From: Pseudophaeobacter flagellatus
GTDB taxonomy: Bacteria > Pseudomonadota > Alphaproteobacteria > Rhodobacterales > Rhodobacteraceae
Length of the DNA: 64,000 nucleotides
Reading direction: 5' to 3'
NCBI RefSeq assembly: GCF_021228235.1
Contig: NZ_JAJQRG010000001.1
Location: 620,001 to 684,000 of the forward strand
A program made the translations under genes and the position numbers. This document shows, one piece after another, positions 43,928 to 53,635 of the stretch (positions are counted from its first letter, which is position 1; each line of letters starts with the position of its first letter). Below the pieces are notes generated by a model that searched no databases, was not told where the DNA came from, and saw only the letters and a list, made by a program, of their open reading frames with translations.

Positions 43928-44794
43928 TCAGAGCGCGCCTGACTGGATCGGAATCCAGTGTTTCATCTTTGAGCGAAACCAGCTGCGCTGTCGTTTTGCA
44001 TAGCGCCGGGTGGCAATCGCGGCCTGTTCACGGGCTTCATCCAGCGATAAATCGCCGGTGACATAGCCCATCAACTCTGGCACACCGATGGCCTTGCAGG
44101 AGGGCAGGGCTGGATCATACCGCGCCTGCATGGCCTCAACCTCTTCGAGTGCTCCCTGTTGTAGCATTTGATCAAAGCGGCGGCGAATGCGCGGCTCCAG
44201 CCAATCCTTGGGACTGTGCATCACCAGCGCATTGCAATGCGCCAGCGTCAGGGGCGGGGCAGGAGTGTCGTCTTGCCAATTGGCCAGCGAACGCCCGGTG
44301 GCCTGCAGCACTTCCCAGGCGCGCTGCACCCGGGCCCGGTTTAATGTATCAATCCGCCCCGCCGTCTGGTCATCCAGCTGGCACAGCAGTGCAGCCAGCG
44401 AGAGGGAATCGCCATGTGCGCGAATCTCTGCCGGGGTTGGTGGAATTTCGGCCAGACCTTCTGTCAGGGTTGAAAAATACAGCCCCGTGCCGCCAACGAT
44501 GATCAGCCTTTCGGGGCCGGCCAGCAGGGTTTCCACCTCACGCAACCAATGGCCTGCGGAATATTGCTGATCAAAACCGACATGGCCATACAGATGATGT
44601 GGCAGGCGATCTTCCTCTGCCTGTGAAGGGCGGGCTGTGACCACGCGCCAGCAATTGTAGATCTGACTGGCATCGGCATTGACGATTACACCGCCTTGTT
44701 TTTCTGCGATTTCCATCGCCAGGGCAGATTTTCCCGAGGCGGTTGGCCCCGCCAAAAGCACAGGTTTGTCCGGGTCGATATCGGGCAATAACAT
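43928..44794 (-). CDS. miaA: tRNA dimethylallyltransferase
   Basis: It adds a dimethylallyl group to A37 of tRNAs reading U-starting codons. The P-loop is [17 protein letters not shown] near residue 15, with [22 protein letters not shown] and [18 protein letters not shown]. The 288-residue length from ATG 44794 is normal; the longer frame to 44875 adds an atypical N-terminus. It is divergent from pyrH with about 150 bases between them. Confidence 0.93.
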   Translation of the reverse strand: MLLPDIDPDKPVLLAGPTASGKSALAMEIAEKQGGVIVNADASQIYNCWRVVTARPSQAEEDRLPHHLYGHVGFDQQYSAGHWLREVETLLAGPERLIIVGGTGLYFSTLTEGLAEIPPTPAEIRAHGDSLSLAALLCQLDDQTAGRIDTLNRARVQRAWEVLQATGRSLANWQDDTPAPPLTLAHCNALVMHSPKDWLEPRIRRRFDQMLQQGALEEVEAMQARYDPALPSCKAIGVPELMGYVTGDLSLDEAREQAAIATRRYAKRQRSWFRSKMKHWIPIQSGAL

Positions 44795-44948
44795 CAGCGG
44801 TCCGTTCCAGGGTTTGTGGTGTTGCGCCAGGGGCGGCAGAGCAAGCAGCGCAGAAACAGGCGCGAAAGCCTCCACGCTGCATTGAAACCCGCGCCATTTT
44901 GCTTCATTTTGCCGCGCAAACTAACCCCCTCATCTGCCGGAGCGCAAC

Positions 44949-45695
44949 ATGCCCCTTAATCTTGAAACGCTGGAAACTGTTCCAGACGCTACCTATAAAC
45001 GTGTCATGCTGAAAATTTCGGGGGAGGCCTTGATGGGGGATCAGGGCTTTGGCCTGCATCCGCCCACCGTTCAGCGCATCGCCCGTGAAGTGAAGACCGT
45101 GCATGACATGGGCGTAGAAATATCCATGGTGATTGGCGGCGGCAATATCTTTCGCGGCCTGTCTGGTGCCGCCCAAGGGATGGAACGTACAACTGCCGAT
45201 TACATGGGGATGCTGGCAACCGTGATGAACGCCCTCGCCATGCAAAGCGCGCTAGAGGATCTGGGCGTTTTCTGCCGGGTGATTTCGGCGATCCCGATGG
45301 ATCAGGTCTGTGAACCCTATATTCGCCGCCGCGCTGTGCGCCACCTAGAAAAAAAGCGGGTCTGCATCTTTGCGGCGGGCACCGGCAACCCCTATTTCAC
45401 CACCGATACCGCTGCCACGTTGCGGGCTAATGAAATGGGCTGCGAAGCAATTTTCAAGGGCACCAAGGTTGATGGTGTCTATGACAAGGATCCAGAAAAA
45501 TACGCCGATGCCGTCCGCTATGACAGCGTGAGCTTTGACGATGTTCTGGCAAAACGGCTCGGCGTTATGGATGCTTCTGCCATCGCGCTGGCGCGCGACA
45601 ATAACCTGCCCATCATCGTGTTCTCGCTGGATGAACCCGGCGGTTTCCGGGGGATTCTGGCCGGTAAGGGCACCTATACCAAGGTCGAAGGCTAA
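44949..45695 (+). CDS. pyrH: UMP kinase
   Basis: It phosphorylates UMP to UDP; hexameric bacterial type. Landmarks are [44 protein letters not shown] and [13 protein letters not shown]. Length 248 is normal. It begins the plus-strand run that leads to lpxB. In many bacteria rpsB and tsf precede it; here miaA lies upstream on the other strand instead. Confidence 0.96.
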   Translation: MPLNLETLETVPDATYKRVMLKISGEALMGDQGFGLHPPTVQRIAREVKTVHDMGVEISMVIGGGNIFRGLSGAAQGMERTTADYMGMLATVMNALAMQSALEDLGVFCRVISAIPMDQVCEPYIRRRAVRHLEKKRVCIFAAGTGNPYFTTDTAATLRANEMGCEAIFKGTKVDGVYDKDPEKYADAVRYDSVSFDDVLAKRLGVMDASAIALARDNNLPIIVFSLDEPGGFRGILAGKGTYTKVEG

Positions 45696-46038
45696 CCCGA
45701 TATTGTCGGGCTCTATCATTTGGCTGTTACACTTAGCGCCTATGATGCGGATAGCCCTCTTGCATTGGCACCAAGCGCGAGGGGCGTGGGTTGGGAGAAT
45801 TGATCTATCCTGATACAGGCCCAGGCCCAGGTCTGTGGTGACCCGGTGAATTTCTGCGCGTGACGGCCTGGCTGTCACGCGCAATTTCGTTTGGGGTGGC
45901 TGGTCTGGCACCGCGCCGCAAATGAATGCTGTGCGGGGCTGGCGCAGCACAAAACCCTGACATGGTCGCTCTATACATCGGCGGACCAATGGCTTATGAG
46001 CGGAACAAAGACGGCCTCAAGTCAGGGGAGACAATAGA
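45696..46038 (+). other. Intergenic region between pyrH and frr
   Basis: 343 bases without a credible gene. A CCCGA-TATTG-TCGGG hairpin (45696-45710) follows the pyrH stop directly, and a stronger 9-bp hairpin lies at 45856-45882. The end of the region presumably holds the frr promoter. I recognise no riboswitch or known small RNA. Confidence 0.5.
45856..45882 (+). terminator. Strong hairpin between pyrH and frr
   Basis: GCGCGTGAC and GTCACGCGC form a perfect 9-bp stem around a 9-base loop, followed by AATTTCGTTT. The T content after it is low, so it may be a terminator or a processing hairpin. Confidence 0.45.
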
Positions 46039-46602
46039 ATGTCTGACGATTTTGAACTGGATACCGACGATCTGAAACGCCGCATGGATGGCGCAATGGC
46101 AAATCTGCGAACAGAATTTGCCTCTTTGCGCACCGGACGTGCCTCTGGCTCTATGCTGGAGCCTATCATGGTCGAGGCTTATGGATCGATGACACCGATC
46201 AACCAGGTTGGCACCGTGAATGTGCCCGAACCACGCATGGTGACGATCAATGTCTGGGATAAAGGCCTGGTTGGGCCGGTGGAAAAAGCGATCCGCAATT
46301 CCGGCCTTGGCATTAATCCACAGCTAAACGGCACCATCATCATGCTGCCGATCCCAGAGCTGAACGAGGAGCGCCGCCGCGAGCTGGGCAAGGTCGCCGG
46401 CCAATATGCCGAACATGCGCGGGTTTCTGTCCGCAATGTGCGGCGCGATGGCATGGATCAGATCAAAAAGGCCAAGGCCGACGGCATGTCTGAAGATGAC
46501 CAGAAATTCTGGGAAACAGAGGTGCAAGAGTTGACCGATGCGATGATCAAGGCTGTAGATGAGGCGCTTGAGAACAAGCAGGCCGAAATTATGCAGGTCT
46601 GA
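46039..46602 (+). CDS. frr: Ribosome recycling factor
   Basis: It splits post-termination ribosomes together with EF-G. The 187-residue sequence has the three-helix domain and inserted beta domain: [64 protein letters not shown] and [18 protein letters not shown] precedes the ATG. uppS follows after 8 bases. Confidence 0.96.
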   Translation: MSDDFELDTDDLKRRMDGAMANLRTEFASLRTGRASGSMLEPIMVEAYGSMTPINQVGTVNVPEPRMVTINVWDKGLVGPVEKAIRNSGLGINPQLNGTIIMLPIPELNEERRRELGKVAGQYAEHARVSVRNVRRDGMDQIKKAKADGMSEDDQKFWETEVQELTDAMIKAVDEALENKQAEIMQV

Positions 46603-46610
46603 TCCGCTTT

Positions 46611-47384
46611 ATGCCCAGAGTTTCAAAAAACCGTGTGTCTAGCGCCGGGTCCGAACAGGGCACATCTGACGGGCAAACCCTGGCCGGCCCCCGGCATGTC
46701 GCCATCATTATGGACGGCAATGGCCGTTGGGCCCAGGCGCGGGGGAGACCGCGTCTCTTTGGCCACCATGCCGGTGCTCGACGCGTTGGTGAGGTGGTGG
46801 AGTGCTGCCCTGACCTGGGTATCAAATACCTGACGATCTTTGCCTTTTCGACTGAGAATTGGAAACGCACCCAGGTCGAAATCTCTGGATTGATGAGCCT
46901 TTTCCGCCGCTATATCTCGAAAGAGATGAAGGCGCTTGCTGCGCGTAATGTGCGGGTGCGCTTTATTGGCGACCGGGTGCGGCTGGATGCCAAGCTGGTG
47001 CAGCTTATGGATGATCTGGAGCATGAAACAGCGCAGAATGAGGGCACTCATCTGACCATCGCCCTCAATTACGGGGGGCGCGACGAGGTAGCCCGCGCCA
47101 CCAAACGCCTGGCCGCAGATGTCGCCTCTGGGCGGCTGTTGCCAAAAGACGTCGACGAAGAAACACTGCCCCGTTATCTTGACACCCATGTGCTGCCGGA
47201 TCCCGATCTGGTGATCCGCACCAGTGGCGAAGCGCGAATTTCCAATTTTCTGCTCTGGCAGTCGGCCTATTCCGAGTACGAATTCATCGATACGCTCTGG
47301 CCGGATTTCACGTCGGAAGAACTGGCGCGCCTGTGTCAGAGGTTTGGCAATAGGGATCGCCGCTTTGGGGCGGTCAAAACATGA
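46611..47384 (+). CDS. uppS: Isoprenyl (undecaprenyl) diphosphate synthase
   Basis: It makes the C55 lipid carrier for cell-wall synthesis by cis-prenyl transfer. The catalytic loop IIMDGNGRWAQARGRPRLFGHHAG starts near residue 30, and DLVIRTSGEARISNFLLWQSAYSE holds the diphosphate-binding residues. Length 257 is slightly long because of about 25 N-terminal residues. Its stop overlaps the cdsA start (ATGA). Confidence 0.94.
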   Translation: MPRVSKNRVSSAGSEQGTSDGQTLAGPRHVAIIMDGNGRWAQARGRPRLFGHHAGARRVGEVVECCPDLGIKYLTIFAFSTENWKRTQVEISGLMSLFRRYISKEMKALAARNVRVRFIGDRVRLDAKLVQLMDDLEHETAQNEGTHLTIALNYGGRDEVARATKRLAADVASGRLLPKDVDEETLPRYLDTHVLPDPDLVIRTSGEARISNFLLWQSAYSEYEFIDTLWPDFTSEELARLCQRFGNRDRRFGAVKT

Positions 47385-48163
47385 TCTCGGCGCAATCGGG
47401 GCGCTGGGGGGATTTGCTCCCACGGTTGATTTCCGCACTGGTCATGGTGGCTGTTGCGCTTGTGGCGATTTGGGTCGGCGGCCTGGTCTTTGGCCTGGTG
47501 ATTGCGCTGTGTTGTGGCGGCATGGTCTGGGAGTTGAGCCAGATGTTAGCACCGCGGCGCTTTGGTGCCGCTGTGCTGCTGGGCGTCGTGACGGCAGTGA
47601 CGGTTTTCTTTGCCGGGTTTTTGCCGATGGTTCTTGGGCTTGCCGTGCTGGTGCTGCCCGTGGCCCTGGGCTGGGCCATGATGCTGCCTGCCGCCAAGCT
47701 GCGCTTTGCGCTGTTTGCGATCTGGATCGTGCTGGCGGGCTTTAGCTTTATCTGGTTACGCACCGGGCTGGGGGCCGGCTGGTTGATCTGGCTGGCGGTG
47801 GTTGTGGTTGCAACCGATGTGGCCGGGTATTTCGCGGGCAAAACTTTTGGCGGCCCCAAATTCTGGCCGCGTATCAGCCCGAAAAAGACCTGGTCAGGGA
47901 CCAGTGCGGGCTGGGGCGCTGCCGCTTTGGTTGGGGCCGGTGCGGCGCCATTCTTTGGCTTGGGGTTCGGTCTTGTTATCGCGGCTGTGGCGGTGTCCAT
48001 GGCAAGCCAGGCCGGAGATATTGCGGAAAGCGCGCTGAAGCGGCAGACCGGGGTCAAGGATTCAAGCGGCCTTATTCCGGGCCATGGCGGCTTGCTAGAT
48101 CGCTTTGACGGTATGCTTGGCGCTGCGGCAATGTTCCTATTTCTCTTTATCTTTCTAGGATAA
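47381..48163 (+). CDS. cdsA: Phosphatidate cytidylyltransferase
   Basis: It makes CDP-diacylglycerol from phosphatidate and CTP at the inner membrane. 260 residues with about seven membrane segments; the CdsA signature lies at the C-terminus (SQAGDIAESALKRQTGVKDSSGLIPGHGGLLDRFDG). DVAGYFAGKTFGG precedes it. It is coupled to uppS by a four-base overlap. Confidence 0.94.
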   Translation: MISAQSGRWGDLLPRLISALVMVAVALVAIWVGGLVFGLVIALCCGGMVWELSQMLAPRRFGAAVLLGVVTAVTVFFAGFLPMVLGLAVLVLPVALGWAMMLPAAKLRFALFAIWIVLAGFSFIWLRTGLGAGWLIWLAVVVVATDVAGYFAGKTFGGPKFWPRISPKKTWSGTSAGWGAAALVGAGAAPFFGLGFGLVIAAVAVSMASQAGDIAESALKRQTGVKDSSGLIPGHGGLLDRFDGMLGAAAMFLFLFIFLG

Positions 48164-48181
48164 CCTGAAAGGGGAAAGACC

Positions 48182-49354
48182 ATGCGGAAAATCTCTATTT
48201 TTGGGGCGACGGGGTCTATCGGGCAAAGCACGATAGATCTGATTGTGCGTGCCCCTGATGCCTATGACGTTGTCGCTCTCAGCGGTGGGCGCAATATTGC
48301 CCGGCTGGCGGCAGATGCGATTACACTGCGTGCCGATGTGGCGGTTACTGCCTTTGAAGATCAATTGCCTGCGCTGCGTCAGGCTCTTGCGGGCAGTGGA
48401 GTGCAGGCCGCCGCGGGCCCCGATGCGCTGATTGAGGCCGCTGCCCGCCCGGCCGACTGGGTGATGTCGGCCATTGTCGGTGTCGCCGGGCTGGCGCCGG
48501 GGCTGAAAGCACTGGAGCAGGGCGCGACACTGGCGCTTGCCAATAAGGAATCGCTGGTCTGTGCCGGGCAATTGCTGATGCAAACGGCCCAGCAGCATGG
48601 CGGGCGCCTCTTGCCGGTGGATAGTGAACATTCCGCAGTGTTTCAGGGCCTTGTCGGGGAAGATATTTCAGCGGTCGAACGCATTGTCATCACGGCCTCG
48701 GGGGGGGCGTTTCGCGACTGGCCAATTGCTGACCTGCCGGGCGCAAGTCTGGCGCAGGCCTCGTCGCATCCCAACTGGGACATGGGGCAAAGGATCACCA
48801 TCGACAGTGCCTCTATGTTCAATAAGGCGCTGGAAGTTATTGAAACACGAGAATATTTTGATGTTTCACCTGAGCAGATCGAAGTACTGATACACCCGGA
48901 ATCCCTGATGCATGCCATGGTCGGCTTTAAGGACGGGGCGCTGATGGCGCATCTTGGCGCGCCTGATATGCGCCATGCCATCGGCTATGCGCTACACTGG
49001 CCCGAGCGACGTGATCTGCCGGTGGCGCGGTTGGATCTGGCCGCTATCGGCCAGCTAACCTTTCGTGCTCCCGATGTGCAGCGCTATCCCGCGTTACAGC
49101 AGGCGCAGCAGGTGATGCAGCGCCGCGGGTTGATGGGCGCCGTTTTCAACGGTGCCAAGGAACGCGCGCTCGATCACTTCATAGCCGGCCGCATTCGGTT
49201 CACCGATATGGCCGAGGTCACCGCCCGGGTTCTTGATGAGATTGAGACGCAAAGTGGCCTTATTGATTCCGCAATGACCCTTGATAACGTCACCCAGATT
49301 GACCACATGGCGCGTAGGGCCGCAGATGCGGCTGCCGCTCACAGCATAGGCTAA
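48182..49354 (+). CDS. dxr: 1-deoxy-D-xylulose 5-phosphate reductoisomerase
   Basis: It is the first committed enzyme of the MEP isoprenoid pathway, NADPH-dependent. The N-terminal ISIFGATGSIGQSTIDLI binds NADPH; VDSEHSAVFQ carries the metal-binding Asp/Glu; TASGGAFRDWP and NWDMGQRITIDSASMFNKALEVIE are diagnostic. Length 390 is normal. GGGGAAAG precedes the ATG. Confidence 0.96.
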   Translation: MRKISIFGATGSIGQSTIDLIVRAPDAYDVVALSGGRNIARLAADAITLRADVAVTAFEDQLPALRQALAGSGVQAAAGPDALIEAAARPADWVMSAIVGVAGLAPGLKALEQGATLALANKESLVCAGQLLMQTAQQHGGRLLPVDSEHSAVFQGLVGEDISAVERIVITASGGAFRDWPIADLPGASLAQASSHPNWDMGQRITIDSASMFNKALEVIETREYFDVSPEQIEVLIHPESLMHAMVGFKDGALMAHLGAPDMRHAIGYALHWPERRDLPVARLDLAAIGQLTFRAPDVQRYPALQQAQQVMQRRGLMGAVFNGAKERALDHFIAGRIRFTDMAEVTARVLDEIETQSGLIDSAMTLDNVTQIDHMARRAADAAAAHSIG

Positions 49355-49358
49355 AGTT

Positions 49359-50708
49359 TTGGACCTCCTCTCATTTATCCCGCAGCTTGGCGGTTTTTTC
49401 TATACGATCATCACCTTTGTTATCGCGCTTTCGGTGATTGTTGCGGTGCATGAATATGGCCACTACATTGTCGGGCGCTGGTCAGGCATCCACGCCGAGG
49501 TGTTTTCCTTGGGTTTTGGCCCCGTGTTATGGAGCGGCCGCGACAAGCGCGGCACCAAATGGCAGATCGCAGCCTTGCCTTTTGGCGGCTATGTAAAGTT
49601 TCTGGGCGATGCCGATGCGGCCTCTGGCAAGGATAGCGAAGCGATTGATGCAGTGGCGGCCGATCCGGTTGCGCTGCGGCGCACAATGCATGGCGCTCCG
49701 CTTTGGGCCCGTGCTGCCACGGTTGTTGCTGGACCGGTTTTCAACTTTGTCATGTCGATTGTCATCTTCACGGCATTGGCGCTGGCCGTCGGGACCGTGC
49801 GTGATCCGTTGACGGTTGAATCCCTGGTGCCGGTTCCGGGCGTTGAAAACACCCTGCGCCCGGGGGATGAGCTGCTGGCGGTCGCTGGTGTGCCGATTCC
49901 GGATCGCGACGACGCGGCGGGTTGGAAGGCGTTTACCGACCAACTTCCGGTGCGCCCCGAGCTTGATTACCTGGTGCGGCGTGATGGGGCCGAACAGGTG
50001 GTCACCGACACCTATTTCTCGCCAGCCTACGTTTCCAGCGTGATGCCCGGCAGCGCGGCTGCCGATGCGGGTATCCAGAATGGCGATTTCATTACCGCCT
50101 TGAACGGAGAGCCGGTTTTTGCCTTTCGCCAATTGGTCAAAATGGTGGCCGAAACCGAGGGCCAGCCGCTGGATCTGGTGCTGATGCGCGCAGGCCAGCC
50201 GGTCGAGGTGACGCTGTCTCCGCGCCATGTGGACATGCCGCAGGCCGATGGTGGTTTCACCAGCCGCTGGTTGATTGGCATCACTGGTGGCAGCCTTATC
50301 GACTATGCCACCGAACGCACCGGGTTCGGCGCGGCCCTTGCGGCCGGGACAGGCCAGGTCTGGGCGGTTGTGAGCTCCTCTGTGTCGGGGCTAAGCCATA
50401 TGATCACCGGGGCAATCAGCACCTGTAACCTGTCGGGACCGATTGGCATTGCCAAGGCCTCTGGCGATACCGCCAGTCAGGGGGCGGTCAGCTTTATCCG
50501 CTTTATCGCGGTGCTGTCCACAGCGGTGGGCCTGCTGAATCTGTTTCCGATTCCAGCGCTGGATGGCGGGCATCTGGTGTTTTACGCCTATGAGGCCGTG
50601 GTGGGGCGTCCGCCCAACGATCGGGCGGTGCAGATCTTGATGAGTATCGGCATCGCGATGATCTTGTCCTTGATGGTCTTTGCCCTGGGCAACGATATTT
50701 TCTGCTAG
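49359..50708 (+). CDS. rseP: Site-2 protease RseP (M50 zinc metalloprotease)
   Basis: An intramembrane protease that cuts anti-sigma factors and remnant signal peptides. It uses a TTG start five bases after the dxr stop. The zinc motif HEYGHYIVG is near residue 31, the second site is NLFPIPALDGGHL near residue 390, and two PDZ-type segments lie between (LRPGDELLAVAGVPI and MPGSAAADAGIQNGDFITALNGEP). Length 449 with about four membrane segments is usual. It sits before bamA, as in many proteobacteria. Confidence 0.93.
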   Translation: MDLLSFIPQLGGFFYTIITFVIALSVIVAVHEYGHYIVGRWSGIHAEVFSLGFGPVLWSGRDKRGTKWQIAALPFGGYVKFLGDADAASGKDSEAIDAVAADPVALRRTMHGAPLWARAATVVAGPVFNFVMSIVIFTALALAVGTVRDPLTVESLVPVPGVENTLRPGDELLAVAGVPIPDRDDAAGWKAFTDQLPVRPELDYLVRRDGAEQVVTDTYFSPAYVSSVMPGSAAADAGIQNGDFITALNGEPVFAFRQLVKMVAETEGQPLDLVLMRAGQPVEVTLSPRHVDMPQADGGFTSRWLIGITGGSLIDYATERTGFGAALAAGTGQVWAVVSSSVSGLSHMITGAISTCNLSGPIGIAKASGDTASQGAVSFIRFIAVLSTAVGLLNLFPIPALDGGHLVFYAYEAVVGRPPNDRAVQILMSIGIAMILSLMVFALGNDIFC

Positions 50709-50956
50709 TCCTGCACAGAGTCCCAGGGGCGGGCTGCCGTGGCGTTGCAGCCTGACCCCTGGCGGGCATTTGCCTGTGTTTCGTGCCTGTGTTTCGCCCT
50801 TTGTGCGGCAAGCGCGGCCACCAATCATCGCCTTTCAGCGCTGCGCCCAACTCATGCCACATTCTTTCGGTAAGTTTTTGTTAGTCTGTACTAACGCGGA
50901 TCTTCGCTGGGCGCTGCACGCCAGCTGAACGCCGCATATCTACTGGGGAAAAGGTT

Positions 50957-51094
50957 ATGGATCGCTACATGCTGAAACAGGCAGAGAGTGAAAACGGGCT
51001 GGCAATATTGTTGCGACTGGGCTCTGATCGGGTGCTGTCGTCCAGCTTCATTTTTCTATCATTGTGTCTTGGGAGTTGGCTTGTGTCACATTAA
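50957..51094 (+). CDS. Possible small membrane protein, 45 residues
   Basis: ATG 50957 is preceded by GGGGAAAAGG. The product has a polar N-terminus (MDRYMLKQAESENGLAILLR) and a hydrophobic C-terminal half (VLSSSFIFLSLCLGSWLVSH). The stop is 28 bases before a strong terminator. No family known to me; it could be chance, since only the ribosome site and terminator support it. Confidence 0.35.
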   Translation: MDRYMLKQAESENGLAILLRLGSDRVLSSSFIFLSLCLGSWLVSH

Positions 51095-51121
51095 TGGAAA
51101 CACAAGCTTTGGTTTTTCTCC

Positions 51122-51155
51122 AAAAGGCACGTGGCTGAGGGCTTCGTGCCTTTTT
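51122..51155 (+). terminator. Intrinsic terminator upstream of bamA
   Basis: AAAAGGCACG (51122-51131) and CGTGCCTTTT (51145-51154) form a perfect 10-bp stem around a 13-base loop and run into TTTTT. Among the clearest terminators of the window. Confidence 0.85.
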
Positions 51156-51228
51156 GTTGGTTTTGACAACCGCTCTCAAACCCGGTACGCAGTTCTGTAA
51201 GAGGCTATTAATATTTGGGTGCATACAG

Positions 51229-53631
51229 ATGGTTTGGGGCAAGAACGTGGGCATATCCTGCGGTGGGCGTGCAACGCGTACCAATATTTTGTATCGGGGC
51301 GTATCAGTTATCGCCCTGACTGTGACCTTCGGACTTGGGCTTGCACCCAAGTTTGCAGAAGCACAAAATTACCGGTTCAACGCGGTGCAGGTTGAAGGCA
51401 ATCAACGCATTCAAAGCTCTACAATTGTCGCCTATACAGGCATTGAACGGGGCAAAACTGTTTCTGCCGGGCGATTGAATGATGCTTATCAAAACATCAT
51501 CGACAGCGGTGTCTTTGAGAGCGTCGAGCTGGTGCCGCAGGGCAATACCCTGGTCATCAAGGTGACAGAATACCCGACCATCAACAAAATCAACTTTGAA
51601 GGCAATCGCCGGATCAAAGATGAAAATCTGGCGGAAATCATCGAATCAGCCGGGCGGCGCGTGTTCAATCCGGCACAGGTTGAAGCTGATGCAGCAGCGA
51701 TTGCAGCCGCTTATGGGGCGCAGGGACGCTTGGCCTCTCAGGTGACACCACGCATCATTCGCCGGAGCGACAACCGGGTCGATCTGGTTTTTGAAATCTC
51801 CGAAGGTGATACAACCGAGGTGGAGCGCGTTTCTTTCCTGGGCAACCAGGTCTATTCGGATCGCAGGCTGCGCCGGGTTTTGGAAACCAAACAGGCGGGT
51901 TTTCTGCGCGCCTTTATCACCAAAGACACCTTGATCGAAGACCGTATTGAGTTCGACAAACAAGTCCTGCGCGATTTCTACCTGTCGCGCGGCTATGTCG
52001 ACTTTAAGGTCAATAGCGCCAATGCCGAAGTCACCCGCGAACGCGATGCTGTCTTCCTGGTTGTTGATGTCAGTGAAGGGCAGCAATTTAACTTTGGCAA
52101 TATCACGGTTACAAGCGAGCTGTCCGAGGCAGATGCCGATGTGTTCCGCTCTGTGCTCAAGTCGCGTCCGGGGGTGGTCTATTCGCCCATGGTGGTTGAA
52201 CGAGAGATCGAGCGGCTGGAGACATTGGCGCTGAAGCAGGGCATTGATTTCCTGCGTGTCGAGCCGCGCGTCACCCGAAATGACCGGAACCTGACCCTGG
52301 ATGTCGACTATGTGCTGACCCGCGGGCCTCGGGTTTTTGTGGAACGTATCGACATCGAAGGCAATACCACCACGCTGGATCGGGTTATTCGCCAGCAGTT
52401 CCGCACTGTCGAGGGTGATCCGTTTAATCCGCGCGAAATTCGTCGCACCGCGGAACGCATCCGCGCGCTTGGCTTCTTTTCCAATTCGGATGTGGACGTG
52501 CGCGAAGGCAGCTCTGCCAGCACGGTGGTCGTTGATGTCGATGTCGAAGAACAGCCAACAGGATCGCTGAACCTTGGCGGGTCTTATTCGGTCAATGACG
52601 GCTTTGGTATTTCGGTTGGTTTGACCGAAAACAACTTCTTGGGGCGTGGTCAGCGTCTGTCCTTTGCCATCGCGACGGCGACAGAGTCTGATGAATATGT
52701 GCTGGGCTTTGTTGAACCGCGCCTGCTGGGGCGTGACCTGCGTTTTAGCCTTGATTTGGGTCTGTCAGAATCTGATTCCAGTTTCTCGGAATATGATACC
52801 AAGCGGGTTTTTCTGAATCCTGCCCTGACCTTCAAGACTAGCGAAAGTTCTACACTGCAACTGCGGTATAGCTGGAACAACTCCGAGATGATCGCGCGGG
52901 GCGCCGGAACCTACCCTGGCGGCACCTATCCGCTTGCTGCGCCCACCGTACAGAATGAAATTGCCCAGGGCGAACGCAGCAGCAGCATTGTTGGCTTGAC
53001 CTATTCCTACGATACCCGGCTGATCGGGCTTGATCCGAATGCAGGGTTCTTGATCCAGGTCGGCGCTGATTATGCCGGTCTTGGTGGTGACAGTGAATAT
53101 TTCAAAACCTCGACCAAGCTGGTCGCGCAGAAGCTGGTCTTCAATGAAGAGGTCACCCTGCGGGCAACCCTGGAAACCGGCGCGCTGCATTGGCTTGGCG
53201 ATGACAGCAGTCGCTCGATCGACCGCTATGTTCTGTCTCCCTCCATCATGCGTGGGTTTGAACCTGGCGGGATTGGTCCGCGGGATCGCTCGGCGCGCGC
53301 CGGTGGTGGCAATTATGATGACTTCCTTGGTGGCAACCTGTTTGCGGTGGCCCGGTTTGATGCGGAATTCCCCCTTGGCCTGCCCGAAGAATATGGGCTG
53401 CGCGGCGGCGTGTTCTATGACGTCGGCAACCTCTGGGGTTTGAACGATGTTGATACTTCAGGCAGCACCAGCATCGTGGGGCGCAACGGGTCCTTCCGGC
53501 ATGTGGTTGGGGTTTCCCTGCTCTGGACAACGGGTCTTGGCCCGCTGCGGTTCAACTTTACCAAGGCGCTGAGCAAAGAAGACTACGACCAAGAGCAGAG
53601 CTTTGACCTGACCTTGCAGGCGCGGTTCTAA
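51229..53631 (+). CDS. bamA: Outer-membrane protein assembly factor BamA
   Basis: It inserts beta-barrel proteins into the outer membrane. From ATG 51229 (GGGTG upstream) a signal peptide ends near AEAQNYRFNAVQVEGNQRI, the start of the first of five POTRA repeats. These have the usual pattern (INKINFEGNRRIKDENL, VERVSFLGNQVYSDRRL, VERIDIEGNTTTLDRVIRQQF). The C-terminal 380 residues form the barrel, with the VRGF-type motif here as MRGFEPGGIGPR, ending in a terminal Phe as expected for an outer-membrane protein. The frame is open upstream to 51154. Confidence 0.95.
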   Translation: MVWGKNVGISCGGRATRTNILYRGVSVIALTVTFGLGLAPKFAEAQNYRFNAVQVEGNQRIQSSTIVAYTGIERGKTVSAGRLNDAYQNIIDSGVFESVELVPQGNTLVIKVTEYPTINKINFEGNRRIKDENLAEIIESAGRRVFNPAQVEADAAAIAAAYGAQGRLASQVTPRIIRRSDNRVDLVFEISEGDTTEVERVSFLGNQVYSDRRLRRVLETKQAGFLRAFITKDTLIEDRIEFDKQVLRDFYLSRGYVDFKVNSANAEVTRERDAVFLVVDVSEGQQFNFGNITVTSELSEADADVFRSVLKSRPGVVYSPMVVEREIERLETLALKQGIDFLRVEPRVTRNDRNLTLDVDYVLTRGPRVFVERIDIEGNTTTLDRVIRQQFRTVEGDPFNPREIRRTAERIRALGFFSNSDVDVREGSSASTVVVDVDVEEQPTGSLNLGGSYSVNDGFGISVGLTENNFLGRGQRLSFAIATATESDEYVLGFVEPRLLGRDLRFSLDLGLSESDSSFSEYDTKRVFLNPALTFKTSESSTLQLRYSWNNSEMIARGAGTYPGGTYPLAAPTVQNEIAQGERSSSIVGLTYSYDTRLIGLDPNAGFLIQVGADYAGLGGDSEYFKTSTKLVAQKLVFNEEVTLRATLETGALHWLGDDSSRSIDRYVLSPSIMRGFEPGGIGPRDRSARAGGGNYDDFLGGNLFAVARFDAEFPLGLPEEYGLRGGVFYDVGNLWGLNDVDTSGSTSIVGRNGSFRHVVGVSLLWTTGLGPLRFNFTKALSKEDYDQEQSFDLTLQARF

Positions 53632-53635
53632 ACGG

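Larger units (their letters stand above)
50709..51228 (+). other. Intergenic region between rseP and bamA
   Basis: 520 bases. It contains a possible 45-codon gene (50957-51094) with a ribosome site, then a strong intrinsic terminator (51122-51155), then about 70 bases leading to bamA. The terminator implies that bamA is not simply co-transcribed with rseP, or that a separate short transcript (a small RNA or small mRNA) ends here. Confidence 0.5.
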
